DNA of 7,505 nt from Geodermatophilaceae bacterium (GTDB taxonomy: Bacteria; Actinomycetota; Actinomycetes; Mycobacteriales; Geodermatophilaceae). The notes under the pieces are model-generated. The model was given only the letters and a program-made list of their open reading frames with translations. It searched no databases and was not told where the DNA came from. The translations under genes and the position numbers were made by a program. Shown here piece after piece: positions 1 to 6,910 of this stretch (position 1 is the stretch's first letter; each line of letters starts with the position of its first letter). Location: contig JACCQS010000314.1 of NCBI GenBank assembly GCA_013814015.1, forward strand, positions 1-7,505. The letters run 5' to 3'.

Positions 1-613
1 TGGAAGCTGGGGAAGGGTCGTGGTGCAGCTCCACGAGCCGCTGGGAGTCGGCGAGGATCTCGTCGTCGTGCTGTACGACCGAATCCGGTGGCAGCCCACC
101 GTCTTTGACCGACAGCGACATCGAGCCACGCGTGGGGTGGAACCGCATCGCGAGATCCTGGGCAGCGCGGATCTCCGCCGAGATCAGATCGCCAGCGCCC
201 TTCGGATGGACATAGAGATGATCGGTCGAGGTGGTCGCTCCGCCGAGCGCGAGTTCGGTCAGGCCGACATACGCGCTCACGTAGGCGGCCTCCTCGTCCA
301 GCCGCGACCACAGCGGGTAGAGCGTGACCAGCCAGTCGAACAAGCGGCCGGTCAGCGCGGGGGCGAAGGCTCGGGTGAGGTTCTGATAGATGTGGTGGTG
401 TGTGTTGACCAGCCCCGGGGTCACCAGGCATCCCTCGGCGTCGAGCACCCGCGTTGCATGTGGCTGCTGGTCGGCGGGTCCGCCGAGCGCACTGACCACG
501 CCGTCGCTGATCGCGATCCAGCCACCTGGGATCTCGCGTCGCTGGTCGTCGACCGTGGCCACGAGTTCTGCTCCACAGACCAAGAGGTCGGCGGCTCTGG
601 GATGATCCGTCAC
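1..613 (-). CDS. 8-oxoguanine deaminase-like amidohydrolase (N-terminal part, cut by left edge)
   Basis: Reading the minus strand from a GTG at 613-611 gives 204 residues with no stop before the window edge. The first 65 residues form the small beta domain of the amidohydrolase superfamily (DLLVCGAELVATVDDQ, then GGWIAISDGVVSALG). Next comes the strand-1 metal motif TPGLVNTHHHIYQNLTRAF (about 65-83), with H72 and H74 as expected metal ligands, and later TRGSMSLSVKDGGLPP (161-176). The NTHHHxYQxLTRA and TRGSMSL/DGGLPP signatures are those I know from 8-oxoguanine deaminases, cytosolic enzymes that hydrolyse 8-oxoguanine to urate and ammonia. The other metal ligands lie beyond the edge. Full-length members have about 450 residues, so less than half is seen. 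The frame stays open upstream, so TTG 652 or ATG 778 are possible starts. GTG 613 is preferred because family homology begins there, although no clear Shine-Dalgarno precedes it. It is divergent from xanthine dehydrogenase, which also makes urate. A hydroxyatrazine or guanine deaminase relative is the main alternative. Confidence 0.85.
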   Translation of the reverse strand, partial: MTDHPRAADLLVCGAELVATVDDQRREIPGGWIAISDGVVSALGGPADQQPHATRVLDAEGCLVTPGLVNTHHHIYQNLTRAFAPALTGRLFDWLVTLYPLWSRLDEEAAYVSAYVGLTELALGGATTSTDHLYVHPKGAGDLISAEIRAAQDLAMRFHPTRGSMSLSVKDGGLPPDSVVQHDDEILADSQRLVELHHDPSPAS

Positions 614-651
614 GCGGCGAATCTTGCCGTCTGCCTCGTGGGGAAGATCCA

Positions 652-678
652 ACCGGGTAGTCCCGGTCGGAACCGACC
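652..678. promoter_or_regulatory. Two overlapping inverted repeats at the centre of the divergent promoter region (candidate operator)
   Basis: ACCGGG-TAGT-CCCGGT (652-667) and GGTCGG-AA-CCGACC (665-678) are both perfect 6-bp-arm inverted repeats, and they share the bases GGT at 665-667. The second is centred at 671.5, almost exactly midway between the deaminase GTG (613) and the pucC GTG (734). This is where one dimeric regulator could control both divergent genes. Function is inferred from position and symmetry only. Short arms like these also arise by chance in GC-rich DNA. The 614-733 region contains no other gene that I can see. Confidence 0.4.
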
Positions 679-720
679 CACCAGGCACTGCCGAGCCGAC
701 CAGCGCCTTGGTCTGTCGCC

Positions 721-726
721 TAGGGT
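721..726 (+). promoter_or_regulatory. Candidate -10 element of a leaderless promoter for pucC
   Basis: TAGGGT fits the actinobacterial -10 pattern TANNNT and lies 7 nt before the GTG start at 734. A transcript starting at the usual distance from the -10 would therefore begin at, or one base before, the start codon. This matches the absence of a recognisable Shine-Dalgarno in front of pucC. No good -35 hexamer is seen at 17-19 bp upstream (696-703 reads roughly CCGACCAG). Confidence 0.5.
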
Positions 727-733
727 CGCCTCT

Positions 734-1600
734 GTGTCCGTACTCACGCCCAGCACGATCGACGAGGTTCTCGCCCATCTCGCCGAGCGCCCTGAAGCGC
801 TGCTCCTGTCCGGCGGGACAGATGTCATGGTCGAGATCAACATGGCTCATCGCAAGGCCCCCGCCGAGGTCGTCGCGCTGCGCCGGGTCGAGCAACTGCG
901 GCTCTGGCGGCACAACCCGTCCTCGGAGGGGACCGGCGGCACCGTCACGATCGGCTCTGGTCTGCCGTACGCGGAGATGGAGCACGGCCCTCTCGCGGAA
1001 CTCTTTCCCGCCCTTGCCGAGGCCGCTCGTACGGTCGGCTCACCGCAGATCCGCGCCGCGGGGACGCTCGGCGGCAATCTCGGCACGTGTTCACCGGCCG
1101 GTGACGGGCTCCCGGTGCTCTTCGCCTTGGATGCCATCGTGCATCTGCGCTCGATCGGCGGACAACGCGACGTCCCGGTGGCTGATTTCATGGTCGGGGT
1201 GAAGCAGAACGTGCTCGAGCCCGGCGAGTTGGTCACTGGCGTAACGATGCCGATCCGTCATGGCTGGCAGGGCTATTCGAAGGTGGGCGTGCGCAACGCA
1301 ATGGTCATCGCCACCGCATCGGCGTGCCTGGCGATGGACCGCGACCGTGGTGCGGTGACCCTGGCATTGGGCGCCGTGGGAACCACGATCATTCGCTGCC
1401 GCGACGCCGAGGGCTGGCTGGCCGGTGAACTCGATCTGAGCGCCGAGCCGCTGGACATCAGCGATGCCGTGGCGCAGGAGTTCGGGCGGCGCGCCGCAGC
1501 CGATGCCCGGCCGATCGACGACCACCGCTCGACGGCTGCCTATCGCGGACATGCCGTGGGCGTCCTGTCCAGCCGACTCCTGAGAAGGGCCGCCGCATGA
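734..1600 (+). CDS. pucC: Xanthine dehydrogenase, FAD-binding subunit
   Basis: This 288-residue protein is the flavin subunit of the molybdenum hydroxylase that oxidises xanthine (and hypoxanthine) to urate. It passes electrons from the Fe-S subunit to FAD and on to the acceptor. Visible family motifs are LLSGGTD (24-30), which contacts the FAD pyrophosphate, and VGSPQIRAAGTLGGNLGTCS (101-120), followed by PAGDGLPVLFALDA (121-134). A CO-dehydrogenase-flavoprotein-like C-terminal domain covers about 175-285. The length is normal for the family. The same frame is open upstream to position 20, but that stretch is antisense to the deaminase and unlike any flavoprotein. GTG 734 gives the expected N-terminus SVLTPSTIDEVLAHL and sits just behind a leaderless-type -10. 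The stop overlaps the pucE start (ATGA, 1597-1600). I name it after Bacillus pucC; xdhB is an equivalent name. Confidence 0.93.
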   Translation: MSVLTPSTIDEVLAHLAERPEALLLSGGTDVMVEINMAHRKAPAEVVALRRVEQLRLWRHNPSSEGTGGTVTIGSGLPYAEMEHGPLAELFPALAEAARTVGSPQIRAAGTLGGNLGTCSPAGDGLPVLFALDAIVHLRSIGGQRDVPVADFMVGVKQNVLEPGELVTGVTMPIRHGWQGYSKVGVRNAMVIATASACLAMDRDRGAVTLALGAVGTTIIRCRDAEGWLAGELDLSAEPLDISDAVAQEFGRRAAADARPIDDHRSTAAYRGHAVGVLSSRLLRRAAA

Positions 1601-2103
1601 CCCAGGAACCGATCGGTTCACCGGAGATCTACCGGCTGCAGGTCAACGGTGAGTCCCACGACGTACAAGACGCCTGGCTGGGCGAGAGCCTGCTCTACGT
1701 ACTGCGTGAACGGTTGGGCCTGCCCGGATCCAAAGGCGCATGCGAGCAAGGGGAATGCGGCAGTTGCACCGTGCTGCTCGATGGGGCTGCCGTCTGCGCC
1801 TGTCTGGTGATGGCGGCCTCGGCCACCGACGCCGACATCGTGACCGTGGAGGGTCTGGCTCCGGACGCTGCGCTGACCGACGTACAGGCTGCCTTTCTGG
1901 ACGAGGGCGCCGTGCAGTGCGGCTTCTGTACGCCGGGACTGATTGTCGCCGTTCACCATCTGCTGGAGCACAATCCGGAACCCAGCACGCTGGAAACCCG
2001 AGAAGCGTTGTCGGGCAACATCTGTCGTTGCACTGGATACGGCCGGATCTTCGCCGCCGTAGACGCCGTCGTGGCCAGTCGTGCCGATCAGGCAGCGAGA
2101 TGA
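1597..2103 (+). CDS. pucE: Xanthine dehydrogenase, 2Fe-2S subunit
   Basis: This 168-residue iron-sulfur subunit relays electrons between the molybdenum centre and FAD. The N-terminal plant-ferredoxin-type domain has CEQGECGSC (C49, C54, C57) and C69 for one cluster. The C-terminal helical domain has CGFCTPG (C108, C111) and NICRCTGY (C143, C145) for the second, so all eight cluster cysteines are present. The length is typical of separate-subunit enzymes (150-175). ATG 1597 overlaps the pucC stop, and a GAAGGG element (1584-1589) lies 7 nt upstream, so initiation is probably both SD-directed and coupled. The downstream pucD start overlaps this gene's stop in the same ATGA manner. The family alone (CoxS/XdhC-like) does not fix the substrate; the assignment to xanthine rests on the pucD partner and the surrounding ureide genes. 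Confidence 0.95.
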   Translation: MTQEPIGSPEIYRLQVNGESHDVQDAWLGESLLYVLRERLGLPGSKGACEQGECGSCTVLLDGAAVCACLVMAASATDADIVTVEGLAPDAALTDVQAAFLDEGAVQCGFCTPGLIVAVHHLLEHNPEPSTLETREALSGNICRCTGYGRIFAAVDAVVASRADQAAR

Positions 2104-4409
2104 CCGAGGCCTCCGCGCCGCCCGCGGCGACTGCCACGGCTACCGAAACCGTCACGGCGCTGCGTCCAGGCGTGTTGGGCACCAACGCCGCACGTCCGGA
2201 CGGCGTGCCGAAGGTTCAGGGCCGTTTTGCCTTCGCCAACGACCTCTGGGCCGAGAACATGCTGTGGGGCGCGACACTGCGCTCGCCGCATCCGTATGCG
2301 CGGATCCGTTCCGTCGACGTGACCGGAGCCTGGAAGATCGCCGGTGTCGAGGCGATCGTGACCGCCGAGGACGTCCCCGGGCAGCCGACGTACGGCCTGA
2401 TCCGGCAAGATCAACACGTCTTCGCCTCCGGGTACGTGCGCTTTCGAGGCGAGCCGGTTGCCGCGGTCGCCGCGGATCATCCCGAGACCTGCCGCCGGGC
2501 GCTCGAGGCGATCGTTGTCGACTATGAGGTGCTGACCCCGCTGACCGACCCGGAGGAGGCGATCGCCGGCACCCGCGAGCCGATCCATCCAGACGGCAAC
2601 CTGATCCGGCATCAGCGCATCCTCTGCGGGGACCCGGAGGCCACCGGCCCGATCGTGGTCGAGGGCACCTATGAGATGGGCATGCAGGACCAGGCCTTCC
2701 TCGGCCCGGAGGCCGCCCTCGCTGTGCCCGATGACGATGGTGCCGGCCTCGAGCTCTACATCGCCACCCAGTGGCTGCACGAAGACCGCAAACAGGTCGC
2801 CGCCTGTCTCGGCCTGCCCGAGGAGCGGGTCCGCCTGGTCCTGGGCGGTGTGGGCGGTGCCTTTGGTGCACGGGAGGACATCAGCTTGCAGGTGCACTGC
2901 AGCCTGCTGGCCCTGCGCACCGGCCGGCCGATCAAGATGCAGTACGGCCGGGAAGAGAGCTTCTACGGTCACGTGCATCGGCATCCGGCCAAGATCTGGA
3001 TGCGGCATTCCGCCAGCGCCGCCGGCGAGATCATCAAGATCGAGGCCCGGATGGTCTTCGACGGCGGCGCCTACGCCTCCACCTCGCCGGCCGTGTTGAT
3101 CAACGGGGTGACCCACGCCCAGGGCCCGTACCGCTGTGCGAACGCCATCGTCGACGGATATGCCACCCGTACGAACAACCCACCGTGCGGGGCGATGCGC
3201 GGGTTCGGCGTGGTGCAAGCATGTTTCGCCCACGAAGGCCAGATGGACAAGCTGGCCGCCGCCGCCGGTCTGACGCCCGTCGAGGTACGGCTGCGCAATG
3301 CCATGCGGACCGGCGACCCGCTGATCACCGGGCAGCCCGTGGACAGCGTTGCTCCGGTGGAGCGCTGCATCCGGGAGACCGATGCACTGCCGATGCCGCC
3401 CGATCTGGCCAGCGATGCCGACGTCCTGTCGCTGCCCGGCGGGACTGGCCGTACGGCCGATCGAGGGCATGTCGTACGCGGTGTCGGGTACGGCGTGGCC
3501 ATCAAGAACCTGATGTATTCCGAAGCCTTCGACGACTACTCCACTGCGCGCTGCCAGCTCAACGACGGCGTGGTGACACTCAAGTTCGCCACCGCCGAGG
3601 TGGGCCAAGGCTTCCTGATGCTCGCCCAGCAGATCGCCCGGACCATTCTCGGTGTGGACGACGTCATGCTGGACACGATCGATACCCAGATCGGGTCGTC
3701 GGGGAGCACGTCAGCCAGTCGGCAGACCTGGATGTCGGGAGGCGCTGTCGACGCGGCCTGCCGCAAGGTCCGCGAACTTCTGTTCGAAGCCGTCGCCGAT
3801 CGGTACGGGCTCCCGGCACTGCAACTGGCCATCGAGGGCACCGACGTGGTGGACACCATCGGCACCCTGCGGGTCCCGGTCGGGGAGGCATCGATGGGTC
3901 TGCGACTGGACGAGACCGTTGAGTACCGGCACCGGCCCACCGAGGATCTGGACGAGAACGGACAGGGCAACTGCCACGTCGCCTTCGCCTTCGTCGCGCA
4001 CCGTGCCGTGGTCGACGTCGACCCCGAGCTCGGGCTGGTCAAGGTTGTCCAGATCGCCACCGCGCAGGATGTCGGGCGCGCACTCAACCCGCTGTCGGTC
4101 GCCGGCCAGATCGAGGGCGGTATCGCTCAGGGACTGGGCCTGGCGGTGATGGAGGAGATCGTCGTGACCGACGGCATGGTGCGCAACGCCAGCTTCACCG
4201 ACTACCTGTTGCCAACCACCCTGGACGCGCCGACCGTCGTCTTCAGCTTGATCGAAGAGCCTGATCCGCAGGCGCCGTTGGGCGCCAAGGGGGTCGGGGA
4301 ACCGCCATGCATCTCGGTCACCCCGGCGATCGCCGCCGCCATCCGGGATGCCACGGGACGCGACATCCGTCGGGTACCGGTCCGACCCCAGGACATCTGC
4401 CTCGCCTGA
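2100..4409 (+). CDS. pucD: Xanthine dehydrogenase, molybdopterin-binding catalytic subunit
   Basis: This 769-residue subunit carries the Mo cofactor and hydroxylates xanthine at C8 to give urate. After a 20-residue Ala/Thr-rich leader comes the a/b hammerhead domain (about 24-145; ARPDGVPKVQGRFAFANDLW). The Mo-binding domain follows, with MQDQAFLGPE (195-204), GGVGGAFGARED (249-260), HRHPAKIW (293-300), AMRGFGVVQ (365-373), EVGQG (500-504) and KGVGEPP (730-736). By motif alignment with bovine xanthine oxidase, Q196, E259, R294, F369 and E734 fall at the positions of Q767, E802, R880, F914 and E1261. These are the residues that bind purine and do catalysis, so xanthine is favoured over other hydroxylase substrates. 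The frame is open upstream within pucE, but ATG 2100 overlaps the pucE stop (ATGA), and only a weak SD precedes it, which suggests coupled translation. It is last in the operon, with a perfect palindrome starting 11 nt after the stop. xdhA is an equivalent name. Confidence 0.94.
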   Translation: MTEASAPPAATATATETVTALRPGVLGTNAARPDGVPKVQGRFAFANDLWAENMLWGATLRSPHPYARIRSVDVTGAWKIAGVEAIVTAEDVPGQPTYGLIRQDQHVFASGYVRFRGEPVAAVAADHPETCRRALEAIVVDYEVLTPLTDPEEAIAGTREPIHPDGNLIRHQRILCGDPEATGPIVVEGTYEMGMQDQAFLGPEAALAVPDDDGAGLELYIATQWLHEDRKQVAACLGLPEERVRLVLGGVGGAFGAREDISLQVHCSLLALRTGRPIKMQYGREESFYGHVHRHPAKIWMRHSASAAGEIIKIEARMVFDGGAYASTSPAVLINGVTHAQGPYRCANAIVDGYATRTNNPPCGAMRGFGVVQACFAHEGQMDKLAAAAGLTPVEVRLRNAMRTGDPLITGQPVDSVAPVERCIRETDALPMPPDLASDADVLSLPGGTGRTADRGHVVRGVGYGVAIKNLMYSEAFDDYSTARCQLNDGVVTLKFATAEVGQGFLMLAQQIARTILGVDDVMLDTIDTQIGSSGSTSASRQTWMSGGAVDAACRKVRELLFEAVADRYGLPALQLAIEGTDVVDTIGTLRVPVGEASMGLRLDETVEYRHRPTEDLDENGQGNCHVAFAFVAHRAVVDVDPELGLVKVVQIATAQDVGRALNPLSVAGQIEGGIAQGLGLAVMEEIVVTDGMVRNASFTDYLLPTTLDAPTVVFSLIEEPDPQAPLGAKGVGEPPCISVTPAIAAAIRDATGRDIRRVPVRPQDICLA

Positions 4410-4419
4410 TCCTCTCCCA

Positions 4420-4445
4420 CCGGACGTTATGCGCATAACGTCCGG
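4420..4445. repeat. 26-bp perfect palindrome, copy 1 (candidate bidirectional terminator or operator)
   Basis: The half CCGGACGTTATGC is followed directly by its exact reverse complement, with no spacer, centred at 4432.5. It starts 11 nt after the pucD stop. As RNA it could fold into an 11-bp stem with a GCGC tetraloop on either strand, and no T-run follows. The position between convergent operons favours bidirectional termination, since actinobacterial terminators often lack a U-tract. The CG-centred perfect symmetry would equally suit a dimeric DNA-binding protein. Together with copy 2 it occupies most of the 78-bp gap 4410-4487. Confidence 0.6.
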
Positions 4446-4464
4446 ATTCGTGCCCGATTCCGGG

Positions 4465-4482
4465 ACGTTATGCGCATAACGT
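4465..4482. repeat. 18-bp perfect palindrome, copy 2 (same core as copy 1)
   Basis: ACGTTATGCGCATAACGT is self-complementary and is centred 41 bp from copy 1. The two copies share 20 identical bases (4422-4441 and 4463-4482). In this copy the outer arms no longer pair, because G4464 faces G4483. It ends 5 nt before the stop codon of the minus-strand allantoicase gene (4488-4490), so each convergent operon ends beside its own copy. It may be a terminator for the alc transcript, a paired operator, or one of a family of dispersed palindromes. Confidence 0.55.
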
Positions 4483-4487
4483 GCGAT

Positions 4488-5558
4488 TTAGGGGGCTAGC
4501 AGGGCGTCGAGCCACGTACGGTCCAATTGCTCTCGGCCCTCGACCGTCGGTCTGCCCCAGAGCCGCAGCCTGGCCATTCCGCCGTCCGGGTACACGTCAA
4601 GGCGCACCCCGGTGACGCCCGGACCGTCAGGCGAGAGTACGAACCGGTGCGGGGTATCCGGCTGGAGCCTGGTCATGGGTAGAAGCTCGGTCCACGAGCC
4701 GAGTTGCGCCGGATCGGCTCCCTCGACACATCCGCTCAGTCGAGCAGCGCCGGGAGAGTTACCGAGAAAGTACGACGTGTCGAGCTCGGCCAGTGCCACG
4801 ACCCCGGCGCAGGCCAGGCCGACGGTCACCCAGTCGTTGCTGTCGTCGCGCCGACGCGCGGTCTCCCAGCCTCCGCCCATGTCCGCCGCAAGCCCGCGGC
4901 TGATGAGTTGATGGGGGGTGCCGTAGAACTCGTTGCTACACCCGGTGATTCGACCGCCGTTCTCCAGCGCGGCTAGGTCGAACGGCCCAACAGCCAGCAG
5001 TCGTGGGTCGGCGATCGGTACGCCGTGCACGCGCAGCCTGGCAACTCCGCCGTCCGGGAAGATGTTCAGCCGGACATGGGTCACGCGGAGGGGCGAGTCG
5101 ACTGCGAAGGAGTTGGCCGACCCGCCGCGCAGATCAACCCGAGGCAGCAGCGGAAACCACGGAGCCGCCGCTAACTCGGCGACCGACGGATAGCCGTCGA
5201 TGGCAGCGCCGTCCAACGATGCGTACGGCGCGAAGTTGCCGGTGAACCATGCTGTGTCGATGACCACGCCATGCACGCGGCCAGGGGCACCTAGTCGCAC
5301 GACCGCCCAGTCGTGGCCGGGCTCGCGACGGCGTCGGGTCTCCCAGCCGTCATAGACCTTGCCCTTGTGCCCGAAGTCGGCCACGGGGGCAGCTGGCCAG
5401 GGCAGCACGAGGTTCTCCTTCTCGGCGAAGAACTCGTCGTTGGCGGCAACGACCGCACCCGACAGTGACCGGGAGGCCAGGTCAGGCAGGACTGTGAATC
5501 TCGGGTCGCCGGCTTGTGCGGCGGGCGCGTCCTGCGCTGGAGTCGGGTTGTCAGTCAT
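4488..5558 (-). CDS. alc: Allantoicase (allantoate amidinohydrolase)
   Basis: This 356-residue cytosolic enzyme hydrolyses allantoate to ureidoglycolate and urea. It shows the internal duplication diagnostic of the family: two homologous beta-sandwich (jelly-roll) repeats. Repeat 1 (about 38-180) has NDEFFAEKENLV, VYDGWETRRRREPGHDW and VRLNIFPDGGVARLRVHG. Repeat 2 (about 206-336) has SNEFYGTPHQLI, MGGGWETARRRDDSNDW and VRLDVYPDGGMARLRLWG. The length is near the usual 330-360. The frame is open upstream into allB, but ATG 5558 is chosen because it overlaps the allB stop (ATGA, 5555-5558) and has GAGGGG (5563-5568) 4 nt before it. Homology starts soon after, following a short Ala/Pro-rich leader. 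It is second in the allB-alc operon. The product urea would need urease or urea export, not seen here; ureidoglycolate would need a lyase. Confidence 0.94.
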   Translation of the reverse strand: MTDNPTPAQDAPAAQAGDPRFTVLPDLASRSLSGAVVAANDEFFAEKENLVLPWPAAPVADFGHKGKVYDGWETRRRREPGHDWAVVRLGAPGRVHGVVIDTAWFTGNFAPYASLDGAAIDGYPSVAELAAAPWFPLLPRVDLRGGSANSFAVDSPLRVTHVRLNIFPDGGVARLRVHGVPIADPRLLAVGPFDLAALENGGRITGCSNEFYGTPHQLISRGLAADMGGGWETARRRDDSNDWVTVGLACAGVVALAELDTSYFLGNSPGAARLSGCVEGADPAQLGSWTELLPMTRLQPDTPHRFVLSPDGPGVTGVRLDVYPDGGMARLRLWGRPTVEGREQLDRTWLDALLAP

Positions 5559-6892
5559 GCATCCCCTCGGGTCAGGAGCCGGCCAATCGGCTGCGCGCCG
5601 GTCTCGCGCCCGCGTACCCAGCTCTGTCGCACCATGCCAGACAACCTCAGGCCGGCGTACGGCGTGAGCGCATGCCGGTGCTCCAGCCGAACCGGATCGA
5701 CCATGAACGTCTCGTCCGGAGCGAAGACGGCGAAATCCGCGTCGTACCCGATGGCGATCCGGCCCTTGCGAGTCAGACCTGCCAGAGCAGCGGGACGCTC
5801 CGCCATCCAGGTGACCACGTCGGCGAGACTGGCGCCGCGCTGTCGGGCACCGGTCCAGACCGCAGACAAGGACAGCTGCAACGAGCTGATCCCGCCCCAG
5901 GCTGCCCCGAAGTCGCCGGTGTCCAGGCTCTTCAGCGATGGAGTGGAAGGCGAGTGATCGGAGACGACGCAGTCGATGTCGCCGGTACGAAGGGCGGCCC
6001 AGAGCTGCTCGCGGTTCTCGGCCTCCCGGATCGGTGGGCAGCACTTGAACTGCGTCGCACCGTCGGAGATCTCCTCGGCTGTGAAGCTCAGATAGTGCGG
6101 GCAGGTCTCCACAGTGATCCGGACTGCTTGCTGGCGGGCCTCGCGCAGCATCCCCACGGCGGCAGCGTTGGCCAGATGCAGGATGTGCGCCCGTCCCCCG
6201 GTGTCCCGGGCGGCCGCGATAACGGCGGAGATCGCGTTCTGCTCCGCAGCCCGCGGCCGGGACGCGAGAAAGTCCAGATAACTCGGGCCGCGGGGGTCGG
6301 GTGCGGCGTCGATGGTGAGCGCGTCCTCGGCGTGCACGATCAGCAGCCCGTCGAACTCCGCGATCTCGGCCAGCGCTGAGCCCATCCCAGCGTTGTCCAA
6401 TGCGGGGAACTCATCGACGCCGGAGTGCAGCAGGAAGCACTTGAATCCGAAGACGCCCCCGTCGTGCAGCTCGCGGAGCCGGCCCAGATTGTTCGGTACG
6501 GCACCGCCCCAGAATCCGACATCAACATGGCATTGGCCTTGCGCCGCTGCACGTTTCGTCGCCAGGGCGGACCCATCATTCGTCGGCGGGATGCTGTTGA
6601 GCGGCATGTCGATGATCGTCGTGATGCCGCCGGCGGCGGCGGCTCTGGTGGCGGTGGCAAAGCCCTCCCACTCCGTACGCCCCGGTTCGTTGACGTGGAC
6701 GTGCGTGTCGACCAGTCCGGGCAGCAGCACCACGTCGTCACCCAGCTCGATGACCCGGTCGGCATTGAGGTCGTCCCCGTACGCGGAGATCGCCACGATC
6801 CGACCGGCACGCACGCCGACGCATGCACCCACCTGGCTGCCACTCACGATCGCGGCCGGCGCACGGAGAACGAGGTCGAGGTCGGCAGGCAC
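5555..6892 (-). CDS. allB: Allantoinase
   Basis: This 445-residue cyclic amidohydrolase opens the allantoin hydantoin ring to give allantoate. Motifs run in the family order: GLVDTHVHVNEPGRTEWEGF (59-78; metal ligands H64, H66), GFKCFL (149-154; K151 as the carboxylated bridging lysine), HAED (187-190; H187), HILHLANAAAV (236-246; H239), CPHYLSF (264-270), FKCCPPIR (282-289) and DHSPS (312-316; D312). All binuclear-metal residues are present, and HVNEPGRTEWEGF and KCCPPIR separate it from dihydropyrimidinase and dihydroorotase. GTG 6892 gives MPADLDLVLRAPAAIVSG and has GGGAGG (6902-6907 on the minus strand) 9 nt upstream. The full length is normal for the family. It is the first gene of the allB-alc operon and is divergent from the GntR regulator. 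The inverted repeat at 6911-6925 lies 18 nt upstream of the start and could be an operator. Confidence 0.95.
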   Translation of the reverse strand: MPADLDLVLRAPAAIVSGSQVGACVGVRAGRIVAISAYGDDLNADRVIELGDDVVLLPGLVDTHVHVNEPGRTEWEGFATATRAAAAGGITTIIDMPLNSIPPTNDGSALATKRAAAQGQCHVDVGFWGGAVPNNLGRLRELHDGGVFGFKCFLLHSGVDEFPALDNAGMGSALAEIAEFDGLLIVHAEDALTIDAAPDPRGPSYLDFLASRPRAAEQNAISAVIAAARDTGGRAHILHLANAAAVGMLREARQQAVRITVETCPHYLSFTAEEISDGATQFKCCPPIREAENREQLWAALRTGDIDCVVSDHSPSTPSLKSLDTGDFGAAWGGISSLQLSLSAVWTGARQRGASLADVVTWMAERPAALAGLTRKGRIAIGYDADFAVFAPDETFMVDPVRLEHRHALTPYAGLRLSGMVRQSWVRGRETGAQPIGRLLTRGDA

Positions 6893-6901
6893 GGCCCTGA
6901 G

Positions 6902-6907
6902 CCTCCC
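6902..6907 (-). promoter_or_regulatory. Shine-Dalgarno of allB
   Basis: GGGAGG on the minus strand lies 9 nt before the GTG at 6892. It is the evidence that fixes this non-ATG start. Confidence 0.7.
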
Positions 6908-6910
6908 ACT

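Noticed and set aside
20..733. Plus-strand open frame continuous with pucC that would give a 526-residue protein
   Set aside because: The first 238 residues are antisense to a clear amidohydrolase on the minus strand, have no flavoprotein features, and precede a good -10 and start at 734.
614..778. Upstream extension of the deaminase to TTG 652 or ATG 778
   Set aside because: The added residues are unlike the family N-terminus, and the longer one would run over the pucC start. GTG 613 places the start where homology begins.
2088..3608. 506-codon open frame on the minus strand opposite pucD
   Set aside because: It is fully antisense to a complete, motif-rich catalytic subunit, and long antisense frames are expected in GC-rich coding DNA. 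Its translation shows no domain.
4410..4487. Classical Rho-independent terminators with a T-tract in the convergent gap
   Set aside because: The two palindromes can form hairpins, but no T-run of useful length follows either on either strand, so a classical call is not supported; they are listed as repeats with termination as one hypothesis.
5559..6044. N-terminal extension of allantoicase to give a 518-residue protein
   Set aside because: The extension is an out-of-frame reading of the allB 3' part. The family length and the ATGA junction support ATG 5558.
5516..6379. Plus-strand 287-codon frame opposite allB and alc
   Set aside because: It is a shadow of two well-supported minus-strand genes, with Arg/Gly/Pro-rich composition and no recognisable motif.
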